64,000 nucleotides of DNA from Urophycis tenuis (Eukaryota > Chordata > Actinopteri > Gadiformes > Phycidae), in assembly GCA_036785325.1 (NCBI GenBank), contig JAXIVH010000002.1, positions 1,351,182 through 1,415,181 on the forward strand, in the 5' to 3' direction. The position numbers and the translations under genes were made by a program. The notes beneath the pieces are model-generated. The model saw only the letters and a list, made by a program, of their open reading frames with translations, did no database searches and was not told the DNA's origin. Shown one piece after another: positions 36,712-49,618 of this stretch (positions within the stretch are counted from its first letter, which is position 1; each line of letters begins with the position of its first letter).

Positions 36712-36809
36712 TCGTTTGGCCTCAAGGTTTGTTAAGTTTCCATGTGTTACTGCTGATCCCAACCCCCTGAAGTGGACAAGCATGTGGACCTCTTCATGTG
36801 GATGACTGA

Positions 36810-36986
36810 TCATTCAACCAGGCTCCAGGGAAAATAAAAAGTCTCTCCTTTCATTTCGTCGTTGATGTAAGCTGAGAACCGGAGATCCTCCTCTGGGCTG
36901 AAATGGTTTTTCCAGTCTCCGACAATGCCTGAAACACGCGCACAATAACACACACACACACACACATGCGCGCGCGCACACGCACG

Positions 36987-37047
<61 letters not shown>

Positions 37048-40000
37048 CACACACACCACTCACTTATAAAATTCTATCAACACATTTTTAGATGAAAAAT
37101 CATAACCCAAACCCAAATTTCAAAACTTAGGATAGAATGTAAGTATGGACTCAGACTGCCCTCTAGGGGTTCAACGCCTGCTATTGCAGGAGTTACCTGG
37201 TATTGTGCCGTTTTGGGTTACAAGGCACATCAATCAAACATTGTAGTTACACCCTGATGATATAAACAACTTGCCTATTTGTTTGAATAACTTTGAATAA
37301 CAAAAAACACATGTCTTCAGCATCAGTTTGAGGGAAGTCTGTACCTTTTCTGAGAAACAGAGACTTGCTGGGGTCCATGTATTTCTTTGGGACCAGTGAG
37401 TAGTTGGACATGCAGTTGTTGCTCATGTTCTTGAAGCAGCAGTGCTCGGCTATCTCTTGCAGTGTTTCTTTGCTTGGGTTGGTGCCGAGGAACGTTGAAT
37501 AGTCCCCCAGAGTTCCAGGGAGATTCTGTGGTGAGGAGAAGGACACGAGGAGGTGTGCCAAGGAGCCCATTAGAATAGCCCACAGGATCTGAAGTGGTTG
37601 TTGTATGCCCCCCAGCCAAAGTGATAATGAGCATATCATGTGAATCATATCATATGAATATATGAAATAAATAATGTAATAAATAATGTATTCATTAATA
37701 TGTATTCATCAAGAGGAAAATATGTTTAAATCGAGCAAACCAGATTTGAGAGTGACTGATGCAGCACCTCATATATTAGTGTAAAATGTTATATTATAAA
37801 TAAATATTTCATAATAAAATTGTGCCACCAGCCATGACCAATCAAAAAGCAAAGATCCTCTTGTTGAAGCTGAACAGCTGAAACCAAACTGCCTAAATGA
37901 CCTAAACATAAACATTATATTTTCACGAGGGCAGGCCCAGGTATGTCCGACTGTTACGTTCCACTATAGTGTGTGTGTGGTTCCACTGTTCTGTCTTCTG
38001 CTGGTTCTGTCTGTCTCTCCCTCTCTCTGTCATTGACTACAGGCCTGAATCCACCCATCATCTGTTCATCATCCCAATCATCTCCTCACCACCTCGGCTG
38101 CGGCTGATCAGAGCTGTTAATTGTTACCTCCACCCATGTTGGCTCCATTCGTCAGCTGCCGTCACCTGGTTCCACCTTCCACCAATCATGTTTCGCTGCT
38201 GGCCTATAAAAGGGCTGTGTCCAACGATGGTCAGGCCCCTTTTTTTTGTCTTTTGCTCTCTCTGCCACACCAGCCAGCAGATTGTGGAAAAACTAAGAAG
38301 CACTTTCTAAGACATTGAGTTAATATTTACTTTGCTTTGGTTAAACTTTGTTAAGTCACACTAGGTAAGGGGTGGTTGCCACTTTTGTATTTATATCCAC
38401 TGGACAGAGTAGCTAGGCAGGCAGGCTTTTGTTTTCGTGATTAGACAGTTTGTTTGTCTGTGTTCCCCCTAGCCGCTTAGTTTGTTATTTTGGCAACATC
38501 CACGTCCTCTGGCAGTGGCTTATTTATTTTTTTTTTTTAACTTTTGATAACTTTTTGTGTACTTGAACCAAACAGAGTAAAAGCATGTAGCACCCTTTCA
38601 CTCTGAACAACCTTGTGTCTGACTCTTTATTGTTATCTCACCGATGCTCAGCATCCCTGTGGCAAACCTGTGGTTTTAAGCTCACTCCTGGTTTTAATGG
38701 TGGGTTGTACATTTATGTTACTGCCCTTTCCCCGAGACATATTTTTGGGTTCGTAACACCGACCCCTAACTGATGGTTCACATAAAGAAAAGAACATGAT
38801 AAGATCCCAATCTACCCAAATGATCAGTTTCTACAGCTCAGAAGGAACTGATGGTTCCAGTTCACTGAGGGAGAGCTTTTTAATAACGAGCACCTTGAAA
38901 CTATTTCACACTACAGATATTTTATCTTTCAGTGGCGTGGACATAATTTAGATTTCTGACCGCTAGATGCGCTGCGTTACCTCCACCATGGCTTGGTACG
39001 TGGTGTACAGTATTCTGTCGCCCAGGTCGGCATGTCTCCAGCTCTTGACATGGTCTGTCCATTTTCCAAACATAACTAAAGACAAGACAGTGGTCAGTGG
39101 TTACCTCTGATTCAAGTGAGCAGGACTCATGCACACTCTTCCCAGGGCAGCCCAGTCAGTGTGCAGCCCTGGGACGGGCCGGACATGATCAGAGTAGTGG
39201 TCTGTGTTATCGCTGATGTGGTTCGGAGGTTTTAAACAAATAGAACATGTTGTGCTGAAAAATATGATATGATCTGTATGATCAACAATATAAATAGTAA
39301 AATATATTCCTTTTGCCAGTTTTACACACATTTCTGCCCTAGCATTATCTTCATTGTGTAACCTCTGACCTTGGCCCTCAAGAAACTTGTCCATGAACTC
39401 CTGGAAAGTCCCCGGGTCATCGAGGAAAGTGGCCATCTTGTGGAAATAGTACGATGACACCATGACATCTTTGGGGTTCCGGGCCACGTAGATGATCTGA
39501 ACACACAGCACATCACAAATGACAACATGTGGAATAATGCATTTTATAAAGGGCTGACATTATTTTGCTGCAGAGGTGAGGCCACACGCGACATACAGGC
39601 AAAGGATGGGGAGAATAATATATAGAACCACCGTGTCAAAACCAATTAATAAATGCCATTGAATTAATCTATTTATCACCTTTTTCAAAAATAGGCAATT
39701 ACATGTGAGTAAATGCAGTTCAAACTTACATTTGTGAAACAGCCAACCCAATCTTAAACATATTGAACCTCTATACACATTTATAACCTTTATTCATATC
39801 AGCTTCCCATACTGAGAGTATCTTTTGTTTTCGCATTCACCTTGGCTCTGGAGCTGAACAAAGACCTAGGCATAAGGTGGTAAGGAAGGTGTGTGACCAT
39901 CACCCGTGGAGCCTTCAATTGGTCAACAACCACAGCCAACCTCATCTCCTCCAACCAGGGAACTCTGTCCCAGTTGGGAATGGTTTGAACTGGGGTCAGG

Positions 40001-40489
40001 TCTCCCCCATTCAGCAACAGTGGAAGTATCTCCTGCATCCACGTTGTGCCTTAGGGTTTTAATGAAAAGGAATGCACCAACATTTTGGATTTCATAAAAT
40101 ACTCTTCACTCAAAAGAAATGAACAACCTTTAAATCAACATAAAGCAATGACAGCTATTGTGTGACTTGATTGATCATGTGTGGCACCCTGACATTCCTG
40201 ACATTTCATAGCCCAAGTCTTAACAGAACACGCTTTCTTTACTAGGCTCCCCGCTGTTGCTTCCAACAAAGTGTCTCGTTCTACATCCAGTTCATTATCG
40301 ACTAAAATCCCACGGTACCCAATCATGCAATATAACAGGCTACTTGCCAGATTTGGGATATGTGACGATCAACACGTCATCGTCGTTGAATTCAAACTCC
40401 TCTGCATATTTTAAACTCGCTTCCGTGTGTGTCTCTTTTGGCAGCAGGAGTCCATGATGAAGAAAATACTTGTCGGAAATTGTCGCCAT
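36810..40489 (-). CDS. Cytosolic sulfotransferase, SULT2-like, complete six-exon gene
   Basis: The enzyme transfers sulfate from PAPS to hydroxyl groups of small lipophilic substrates (hydroxysteroids in the SULT2 group) in the cytosol. Exons on the minus strand are 40348-40489, 39841-40049, 39370-39496, 38981-39075, 37345-37525 and 36810-36928. They total 873 nt, giving 290 residues, the usual SULT length, with all phases consistent. Motifs are TYPKSGTTW across exons 1-2 (PAPS 5'-phosphosulfate loop), THLPYHL (catalytic His), YVARNPKDVMVSSYYFHKM (3'-phosphate binding), MSNYSLVP, and FLRKGIVGDWKNHF (second PAPS motif). The start MATISDKYFLHHG is the first ATG of the frame. Intron 1 appears to begin GCAAGT. 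Intron 4 contains a solo LTR. The ending FPWSLVE, the IPNWDRVPWLEE block and the DDPGTFQEF block favour SULT2. The substrate is not predictable from sequence. Confidence 0.9.
36947..37050. repeat. (CA)n microsatellite in sulfotransferase intron 5
   Basis: CA and CG dinucleotides extend from just beyond the acceptor of the last exon. The duplicate copy has the same array with different length at 56576-56693. Confidence 0.95.
37953..38758 (+). mobile_element. Solo LTR with 5-bp target duplication
   Basis: The 806-bp block begins TGTTACG and ends CGTAACA, which are inverted repeats, and is flanked by CCGAC on both sides (37948-37952 and 38759-38763). A TATA box (CCTATAAAAGG, about 38199-38209) lies in the middle. 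This structure is a solo LTR left by LTR-LTR recombination. It lies in sulfotransferase intron 4, antisense to the gene. The orientation is inferred from the TATA box; the family is not determined. Confidence 0.85.
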
Positions 40490-40992
40490 GTTGCACTGAG
40501 ACGATCAAGATAGAGGCCGAACAAATCAGTCTTCGGAAGTTCGTGATTACAGGCTGATGTTTTAGGTGCGGGTACAATCTGATCTGGACTTTATGAATCG
40601 TGTAGTGGGCGGAGCGTGTCGATGGGTTAGACTCACATAGGCTACAGGCTCAGTGGATGAGCATGTCAGTCTATCAAAGTTAGGAATTCACCTAAATTCA
40701 CCTGAATTAGTCGTAATCAGTCCAGGTGGTAGCTAATCAAGCATCAAGTTCAAGACATTTATACAATTTTGGTTATTGTATGTTTCATTACTTGTCTTAA
40801 ATGATGCCAGGTGGCATGAAACCCTCCATTAAATTAAATGCATTATTATCATCATCATCATCATCAGGTATTAGTATCGGTGGATATCTATTATTATTAT
40901 TATTATTAGGGACCGAGCCTGTGAAACAGGACGAGGTCCCTATTGTTTTTGTTATTTGGGGATCTTTGACGTTGATTTTAACCCCCTGAACA

Positions 40993-41029
<37 letters not shown>

Positions 41030-41030
41030 C

Positions 41031-41076
<46 letters not shown>

Positions 41077-43101
41077 ATTTGGGAATTCTGTTATGTTACT
41101 GAAAAACTGCATAAACACAATGTTGAATAGTAAGTCTGGCCCCCAGGTTCTAATGGTCTAGAACCGCCTAATACTGACAGAAAAACTACATTTTCTGGTC
41201 ATAAGAAATGTGTTGATGATTGCTTTGAAAACAGAAAGTTACGTTTACTAACAGTCAAATTATGTCACAGCTAGGGGTAGGCCTACACAGCTTTCGCCAT
41301 CTTCAGCTTAAAGGTAAGATGATATAACACATAAAGGAATGGAAATGCAGAAGATTGTGTTACAAATGTTCTTTCTGGACTGGAGAAGTGAATCGTTGGC
41401 AGGCCAAAGCTCCCCATTGGGAAATAAGAATAATTGTGTGTTGTATTGGTTAGCAGCTGGACTATACATGACCTGAGGGTATTGCTTACGTAAAAGGAAT
41501 TCAAGATAACTGGCAGTCAAGCCTTGCTTTAATGCTTTAATGGTGCTTGGTTTGTAACAAACATTTGTACAATATACAGTACAATGTTTAGAACAAGAAC
41601 CTTTTCAATGTGTCATGGTAAAACACAGACTTTATTTAGTTTGACCTAATCATCTTTCCTTTGCATTTCAGTTTTTTTTTTATTACATATTTAAAAAAAG
41701 ATTGTATAAAACATGTGTTTGTGTTGCGTGTTTGTGTGTGGATTAAGTAACAGTCAATGCTGGTGCTTTTGTGTTACTTAAATAATGACAGCTTTGTTAG
41801 AGTTGGGAGTGACCACAGCATTAGAGAAAGGCTGAGCAAGCCAGGGGCAATGAAGGTTGAGAGAATGTAATGTAAAGGAATACAATTGTATATGTGTGTC
41901 CTTAGTCGATTGTAGGCCTATTCTGTGGCTCCCTCTTGACTCACTGAAATCACATGTTCCAGTATTTCTATTATGACCCGGTACTTGGGTTTATCCCAGA
42001 CTTATGTGTATAAATGTAAAGATACTGTTCATTGCTGTAAATCTACCCTATAGAAACACAAGCTGAATTAGATGGCATGCATGCTCACATGGCTCAAGAT
42101 ACTCCATCACCTCAGAATGCTCTCTTACTCGAGTTTCATTCTTCATTAGTCTTGTTATTGGACCATTCACACTTTAAATGGCAGACACGTTCATATGGAC
42201 CTGATGAAAGGACAGACCGGATCCACCAGTTATAGCATACATTTCTCTCAGCTCTCTGCTACGTTATCAAAACCATTTAGCGGGTTCTTGTTCGCCTCGC
42301 TATGCTGCTCATCTTCTCACATCCTCCCTGCTCCTGACACCTCCATTATGTTGACTTGTTTGGTCAGGGGAAGCATGCACCACACACTTTGTTTGAAATG
42401 CAGACAACCCCGCTGCTGTGCCCTTGCCCCTTGCTGGTTGGGAGAAACAAAAGGCCTACTTCTGCTTCCATGCTCTCTGTCACGGATGCTACACCTGTAG
42501 GCCTGTGGAGAGCACGGCTGTCCGCCCATCAGGAACAAGGGGGAATCCGAAGAAAGGAAATTGGACTTTCAATTAGGACCGCGTTGAATAAACCACAGTT
42601 CTCAGTACTTGCTGCTTGCTTGACGTGCAAACTCATTATATTGTCATGTCATTGTCTCATTACATTGTCATAACGACACATCAAGTCACTAAGAGGGCAG
42701 TGAATATTGACATGCTTCCTGTTGTGGAAGCAAGCTGCAAGCAAGTGGGTCAACCCGTAATTCCTTTGTAGGGCAACAAGAAAACGATATGTATATATAT
42801 GTTTATGTATATATGTGTGTATATGTGGGACCCACAGTAATGTGTAACATATGAACGGACACTGCATACCCCCCAAATTTATGTTATTTTCATATTAGTT
42901 GTATTGTTCTGTTTTTATTATTTTGCTGCTCACAATATGATATGTTTGTGCACACTCACAACAGTAATGTTTTTAGCGGGTTAATGGTGAGTTACATTGA
43001 GTCAGGCTCACACAGGCACTCTGGGCAGCTGAGGGTCCTTAGGTCACGGGAACGCATATGTGTGTTCAGTAGATAGAGACGACCCTGCATGCATGCATAC
43101 T
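40490..43101. other. Intergenic stretch, no supported gene
   Basis: It lies upstream of the sulfotransferase start. It contains ATT/ATC trinucleotide tracts (40842-40910 and 40995-41030), a GT array (41032-41075) and a short inverted GGGACC/GGTCCC pair at 40909-40943. No clear TATA box precedes the ATG at 40489 and no ORF here is recognisable. Confidence 0.5.
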
Positions 43102-43133
43102 GTTAATGCGCTTGTGTTTCTTTATTTCAGGTG

Positions 43134-43802
43134 AGCAAAAGGGGTCGGTGACACTACCCCCACTCTGGATGATGATTCACACTTTAACATCACTCCAGCA
43201 TGTTACAATTAAGGAAAAGAAACATGAAACATTATAAATTCAAACATTTCCCATAGCAACCCTTGTTTCCCACAGTCTTTGAATGAGCCTTCCTCTTGTG
43301 GCCAAACAACTTCAGGTGAAGGACAATGATGATATAACGTCCATGGAAGCATGCTGCATATCCTTCCCATAGGGCCTTAACCGAGCAGCAAATAACATTC
43401 ACAGTCCATACATACTAAAAGGAAGTGACATCGTCCATTAAACTATCTACTGCAAAACGGGTCTTCTGTTACTTTCAGGCACAAGTGAAGTAAATTAGCT
43501 GTTACACCTTAATTACACACAAACAACCAAAATTCTCTTTTTTTTTTTCTTTTGTACATTTCTACTGTATATTCAAGTTAACTTAAAGGTGCAGGGTGTT
43601 AAAACCAAGATTTGCAACTAAACAGTGTCCAGGTCACTCAACTTAGTCGGCTAACTACTAAATAGGCCCATAAAGGTATGCAAAAATATACAAACTTTAT
43701 AGAACAGTTACAGCTTCAAACATTTATGGAACCTTTTTTTTTCTCTGAGGAGGGCAGCGATCCGCCTATGTAGCAGAAGCAGTACAGGGTTCGACAACGC
43801 CA
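43134..43802 (-). mobile_element. Gypsy leader region with primer-binding site
   Basis: On the minus strand, directly after the LTR end near 43810, comes TGGCGTTGTCGA (43791-43802), the same primer-binding-site-like motif found after the 5' LTR of the Gypsy element at 48-55 kb. The following leader down to about 43134 has no gag ORF. It is cut at a 32-bp sequence that recurs at 47082-47113. Confidence 0.5.
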
Positions 43803-43809
43803 CCCCAGT

Positions 43810-44387
43810 TGAGCCCGGGGAACTTAAAGTTACCACTAACACCCTCAAGATTAGGCATTCAGGTTCGTGTACTGAGTGGACAGAGACATGGTTCCATGCA
43901 GAGAAATACACTTTTATTGATTCCACTGCAAGTCAAGTATTACACACTACAAGCTGACGTCAGCAATTCATTACACTGCACACTGGATACAAGTCACTAC
44001 AAACAGTATTTAACAACACCGCAAAATCACAGCAATCCGATAAATGCAATAATTCATGGTCGTCGGGGAATACACTAAAACCACACTTAAGAGCACAGAA
44101 CTAACACACACAATTCACTCACAGGAGAGGGTAGGCAGGAGCAGGGCCGAGGCGTACCGGTGGACGTCCGGCTACTTAGGCATGAGTATCAAGGGAACCA
44201 CTACAACCACACGTGCACGGCCACGCAGTCACACACACACGACACGGCAATGGTCACACTGTGGAAAACAAACACTCACAGTCCACACTGAAGGGTACCC
44301 ACCACCTGGAGGACGCCGTCCACACCGCCGCACTCAGCACCTGGTAACAGGTTAGAGATAGAGAGAATTTATAAGGATCACGATCAT

Positions 44388-44445
<58 letters not shown>

Positions 44446-45339
44446 AGACCAAGGATGACAAACACAAACAAATAATAAAACAAACAAACAAACACGGAAG
44501 GAAACAAAGCTGTAATCGACGGCAGTACTGACGCTCCACAGCAAGTGGACACTGCGCGAAGCAAACGGCCTCCTACCAGGAGCACAGGAGAGCCGAACAA
44601 AAATAAAAGGAAACAATTACCATTGACAAATAAGCAATAAGACAAAGGCGGACAACACACGCCAGATAACACTAGAATGGCAGAACAAACATTCATTCAT
44701 TCATGCGCAGATCACAACAGTATGAGGGTAAGTTGATCTAGATCGGCCGCAAACATGGCCACGTGAAGAGGATGAGTCTGGAAGGTAATGGTGGCGCATC
44801 AATTGCACAATAGACGTGCGCGAACAGCGCTAGGCAAAGCAGCAGTTGTCCCAAGGCAGACCGGTAAATCCTTCATTGCTGAATCCCTGAAACACACAAT
44901 AGACTAATAAACCTACAACCCTGATAACATAACCACACAACCCGAAGAGGAAAACAACTTACCTGAGCAATCAGTATGTTGATACACCGAAGTCGCAAGC
45001 ACTGCGTGGCATGCAAAGAATAATAATCCACTACTCCGGAAGTCAGATGGCTAAATCCCAACACGGGAAAGATATCTATAAAAGATGAGAGTTCCGTGTA
45101 AGCCACATGCCGCTAATAACTAAAACACATTTGCAGTAGGCCTTCACGTACCTGCACCACAGCCGGAAATCTCGTGAACACCAACGATACAAGCCTATAG
45201 CGTTGCATGCTGGCCTAGGGGTACGGAGAAACTATAATGGCTTCCTGTGCACCAGATTGGTCAGCAAACTGTTAATGAGAGCCAATCACGTCAAAAGGTA
45301 AGGATGACTGGATCCCCAAAACCAGTCCATCCTGCCACA
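43810..45339 (-). mobile_element. LTR of the first Gypsy element
   Basis: On the minus strand it begins TGTGGCAGGATGGACTGG, right after a purine-rich GTAGGGTGTAGG, and ends CA near 43810 before the primer-binding-site motif. The start shares TGTGGCAGG with the LTR at 48190. A CA array (44388-44435) lies inside. The length of about 1.53 kb is similar to the 1.43-kb LTR of the second element. Confidence 0.55.
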
Positions 45340-47087
45340 CCTACACCCTACCTCACGTCAAGATAAGTTCTTCTCTGTCCTTTAAACTGGGTTCAGTGAC
45401 TTACCCAGTCACCAAACATGTCTGGTGGTCGGCAACCCCTCTGGGGTCTCTGGAGAGGCATAGAGTTCAACAGAGGACGATGATCCTGTCCCACGGCAGC
45501 CAACTCGGTGCCAGCCCCATCCAGTTGGGGCTGAGCAGGAAGAACAGGGAGCTGGCTGCAGCTGGGCTGGTCTGGAGATGAGGAGTAGAGACCCGAAAGG
45601 GCCTCCAAGGCTCCATCCTCGGTGTCTGATGAAGCGTTGCCCAGGTTGCAACTGTCGATGTCTGGAGTCAGGGAGCTGGAGTCTGGTGAAGGCGGCAACA
45701 CCTCCACTGGTGCCCAGGAGCTGTCCCACGACGAAATAAGGGCCGTCGTAGGAAGGTAAGAATTTCCGTACCTTGTCTTTCACCCTCTTTGTCCCTTTTA
45801 TCAGGTACCAGACTGCATCACAAACTTTGTGTTGCACCTGACAGATGTTTTTGTCGTACTGTCGTTTGGCCCGTTCAACAGATTTTCCCAACACTTCCCG
45901 TGCCAGCTGGTGTGAGAGCTCCAATCTTTCTCTGAGCTGCTGGACATACTGTGGAGGTGTGTTCGAGGTGTCAGTATCCGGGGGCAGGCCAGCAACCAGG
46001 TCAATTGGCTCCGTTATCTCTCTTCCAAAGAGCATCATGTTGGGTGTCAGGCCTGTGGAACTGTGTTTGGTTGCTCGATAAGCCCATTTGGAATCATGAC
46101 ATCCCAGTCCCAGTGGCAGCGCTCAGCAGTGGTGGCTAATATTTTCTGCAGGGTGGCATTAAAGCGCTCCACTTGGCCATCAGACTGAGGATGAAACGGT
46201 GTTGTTCGTGTCTTGTCAATTCCCAGTAGTGCGCACATCTCCTGGAACACGGCTGATTCAAAGTTGGTGCCCTGGTCACTGTGCAGGCACTGAGGGGCTC
46301 CAAATCTACACACACACTCGGAGGTTATCTTTTCGGCCACCGACACTGCCTGCTCGTTGGGGACAGGGTAGGCCTCCACCAATTTGCTGAAGTAGTCTTG
46401 TACTACAAGTTTGTAGCGGTTACACCTCTCTGTTTCATTCAGGGGTCCCATCAAATCGACCGCTATCCGCTCCATGGGAGCACCAACCCGCACTGTACCC
46501 ATAGCAGCCTGAGGGGTTCTCTTCGGGCGAGCCTTTGAAGCGCAGCTTGTGCAGGTGCGGCACCAGAGTGTGACATCATCTTTCATATTATACCAGAAGT
46601 ACCTGGTCTTAAGGCGTGCAAGGGTTCTCTCCACCCCGAAGTGACCACCCACTGGACCGTCATGCATCTGTCCCAACACGGAGGCACAGGTGGGGCAACA
46701 CGATCTGGGGGTAGAACACTTGACCTTCTGTGCAGTAGAATTCCCTCAGCAAGACTCCATCTTTCCGATAGAGCCGTTTCCATTGCGCCCAGTAGGCTTT
46801 GGCAGCTGGACTGCAGGGAGCTACGTCAGTCCACGATGGTCAGTCTCCTGCGTCCATCCACTTCCTTACTGGCGATATATCTGGGTAAGTTAGTTGGGCG
46901 TTTTTCAACGGTTCCTGGGTCCAGCCACAGAACAGGTTAGTGTGAGATGGCTCACTCACCTTGTGGATGCTTGGACGGGTGGGAACACTGCCACAGCTGT
47001 CGTCGCTGGAGGTGACCTCTACCCCCACTGGAGGAAACTCTGGCTTAGATGTTAAACGGCCCCCACAGTAGTCAAGCTCCACTGTTG
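45340..47087 (-). pseudogene. Ty3/Gypsy pol fragment with integrase
   Basis: From high to low the minus strand has a linker (CGWTQEPLKNAQLTYPDISP), the zinc region (GGHFGVERTLARLKTRYFWY, then CRTCTSCASKARPKR), the catalytic core (RIAVDLMGPLNETERCNRY, HSDQGTNFESAVFQE, PFHPQSDGQVERFNATLQ) and the GPY/F region (RKFLPSYDGPYFV). The DDE residues are present. A frameshift near 46045 separates WAYRATKHSSTGLTPN from its upstream frame, and the N-terminal half of pol is absent. Confidence 0.82.
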
Positions 47088-47169
47088 ATGCGCTTGTGTT
47101 TCTTTATTTCAGTAAATGTATTATTTAAAACTGCACGCCTGGAAGTCCCTTTGTGTCTGAGTGTGCAAC

Positions 47170-47200
<31 letters not shown>

Positions 47201-47838
47201 TTCACTGCTCAAAAAAATAAAGGGAACACTAAAACAACACATCCTAGATCTCAATTACTGAAATATTCCAATTGAAAATCTTTATTCATTAGATAGTGGA
47301 ATAACATTAAAAAAAAAAAAACATATCAATGATCAATGGAAATCAAAATCATTAACCCATGGAGGTCTGGATTCAGAATCAGACTTAAAATAAAAGTGGA
47401 AAAATCTGATCACAGGCTAATCCAACTTCCTCAAATAAAAAAAATCCTCAAGAAAATTCAGAATGAAGCGCAGTAGTGTGTGTGGCGTCCACGTGCCTGT
47501 ATGCACTCCCTACAATGTCTGGGCATGCTCCTGATGAGATGACGAATGTTCTCCTGAGGGATCTCCTCCCAGACCTGGATTAGGGCATCAGTCAACTCCT
47601 GGACAGTCTGGTGCGATGTGGCATCAGTGGATTGAGACATGATGTCCCAGATGTGCTCGATTGCATTCAGGTCTGGGGAACGGGCAGGCCAGTCCATAGC
47701 ATCAAAGCCTTCGTCATGCAGGAAGTGCTGACACACTCCAGCCACCTCGAGGCCGAGCATTGTCATGCATGAGAAGGAACCCAGGGCCCACTGCACCAGC
47801 ATATGGTATAACAATGGGTCTGAGGATCTCATCCCGGT
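47201..47838 (-). mobile_element. Tc1/mariner transposon fragment
   Basis: The end CTGCTCAAAAAAATAAAGGG is a Tc1-like terminal repeat. The minus-strand ORF 47458-47832 carries VAGVCQHFLHDEGFDAMDW, PARSPDLNAIEHIWDIMS and a typical C-terminus, the second half of a DD34E transposase. The first half and the other terminal repeat are missing; sequence from 47838 (CAGGGCCGCC) looks like the end of a different, hAT-type repeat. Confidence 0.8.
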
Positions 47839-48189
47839 ATCCAGGGCCGCCTTAACGTAATGTTAGGCCCCGGGGCTGAGAGGTTTTGTAGGCCCCCCTT
47901 CCCCTCCATTTATAGAGTCTCATTTTAAAATTGTAATTAAAAGTGTAATATTGAGGTAATCTACATCACAAAATGCATTACTTTCTTTCGAGACATACAA
48001 CAGTGAGTTTTCCCTCTTTGAGCCAGAAAACACCATAATGTTGTTATTAACATATCACTGAGCCCACTTGAACATAAACACAAGACACTTTATTTAACAA
48101 CCACACACAGGAACTTATGGTGATAATAAAACCAAAATGTGTGAAAGTATGATTTCAAACGATATTAAAATGTAAGCGATTGATGTAAG

Positions 48190-49618
48190 TGTGGCAGGTT
48201 GAGTGTTGCTCCTCCTCCACTCAGGTGATTTCTGGTGGGCGGATTGCAGAGTGGTTTCACCTGTATAAGTGCCACGCCTTCTCTGGTGCGCACACTGCTG
48301 CCTGGCACTCGTGGTGAGGACTCGGTGTGGCGTGTGTGGATTGTTGGCTTGCTCCGGTTGTTTGGCGTAAGGTAAGTCGGCATGACGCTACTTTCGTGCA
48401 ATTTTATGGCACCTTTATGATGTGACAGCTGCCGTGATTTTGCAACTTTCCAGCGTTGGCCGGGTTGTTGGGGGGGGGTTGCAGCGTTAAGAGTGAGGGG
48501 AGTGTGGCGTCCGCTCCATACTGTTACCGCAGCCGGTGATCAGTTTCGGGGGCATAAAGCTCTCTTCGTTCGGGTAAGCCTGCTCTTTTGTTAACCTGCT
48601 GGTTGTGTTAGCTTTGTGCTTAGCTGTCTGCTCTCTGTCCTACTGTAGCTGTTGAAGCTGCAGCGGCCCTTTTCTTCCTCCTCCTGTGCTCTGGCGAAGC
48701 TGCCCTGCACGGCTCTGTGACGTATCCTCCACCTGGCTATCCCAAACGTAAACCATCCACGGCCTCCGGTTGTGGTGCGGCCGCTCCGTCTTCTACATCT
48801 ACTCCGTTGTCTTCAATGGCTGCTCCGGCACCGCTGCCCTATTCCCACACAGTCCTCTGCGGCGGCTGCGTTTCCACGCAGCGCTAAGTTCTCCGTCCTC
48901 CGTCGTATCCTATACATATATTTTTGTGTGTTACGTTTTGGTTTTGTTGACCAGTCTCTTTTTGGGGTTAAGCATATCCATATTTACTCATTTCTGATTT
49001 ATTTCTGTGGGGTTCAATTGGTTATATATTTTCTGTTTTAGTTTGGGGTGATAAATACGCCTGGCCCCCACCCACAGCTAAATTTCGTTGTTTTGTTTTA
49101 AGAATGTCTTAAGAATTAGTACTGTGTGTGCATGTGTGTGACTGTGTTTTAATATAGTCCTGTTTTAAATGATTGCCTCAACAACCTGAGTGTCTCACCA
49201 CAACAGTAGTGTAATTTTGGGTTTTTTTGTGTGTTTCCAGGACAGGAGCTGGTGCAGCGGGCGGCAGGCTTTCCCTGGTGGTGGTCCCCTTCTCACTCCC
49301 CCAAGTTTGGTGGCACGTGGTGATTTGGTTTGTGGTGATTCTTTTTTTTTTTGGTGATTTGGGTTGATTTAGTCTGACCGCCTCGCTACGGCCTAGCTCT
49401 GCACCTGTTTAGTTGTACTGTGATTGTGGTTTTGATTTGACATTTCAGTTGTTGTTGAGATCCCTGAGATCCTTTTCTGATACTGTAAATGAATAAATCT
49501 GGATATCTTTTGTAAGTCCGTCTCTCGTCCTCCATACAAAACGTGTAACGAATCTGTGTGACCTCGTGTTGGCCAAAGTACAGGGCCAAGGGTGTACTTC
49601 CTGGGGTGCAATTCCCCA
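48190..49618 (+). mobile_element. 5' LTR of the second Gypsy element
   Basis: It begins TGTGGCAGGTTGAGTG and I end it at the CA before GG-TGGCGTTGTCGAGC. Its first 161 bp match 55016-55176. The end is less certain because a second TGGCGTTGTCGG motif occurs at 49690, after a C-run at 49640-49663. Confidence 0.65.

Larger units (their letters stand above)
35292..37750. repeat. Segmental duplication, copy A (2459 bp)
   Basis: It matches 55177-57379 almost base for base, starting at GTGGTAGTATAACCACAG and ending at CAGATTTGAG. It includes a 39-bp minisatellite, the sulfotransferase 3' flank, exons 6 and 5 and part of intron 4. Copy A is the one joined to the rest of the gene. The length difference is mainly seven minisatellite units (273 bp). 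Confidence 0.95.
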
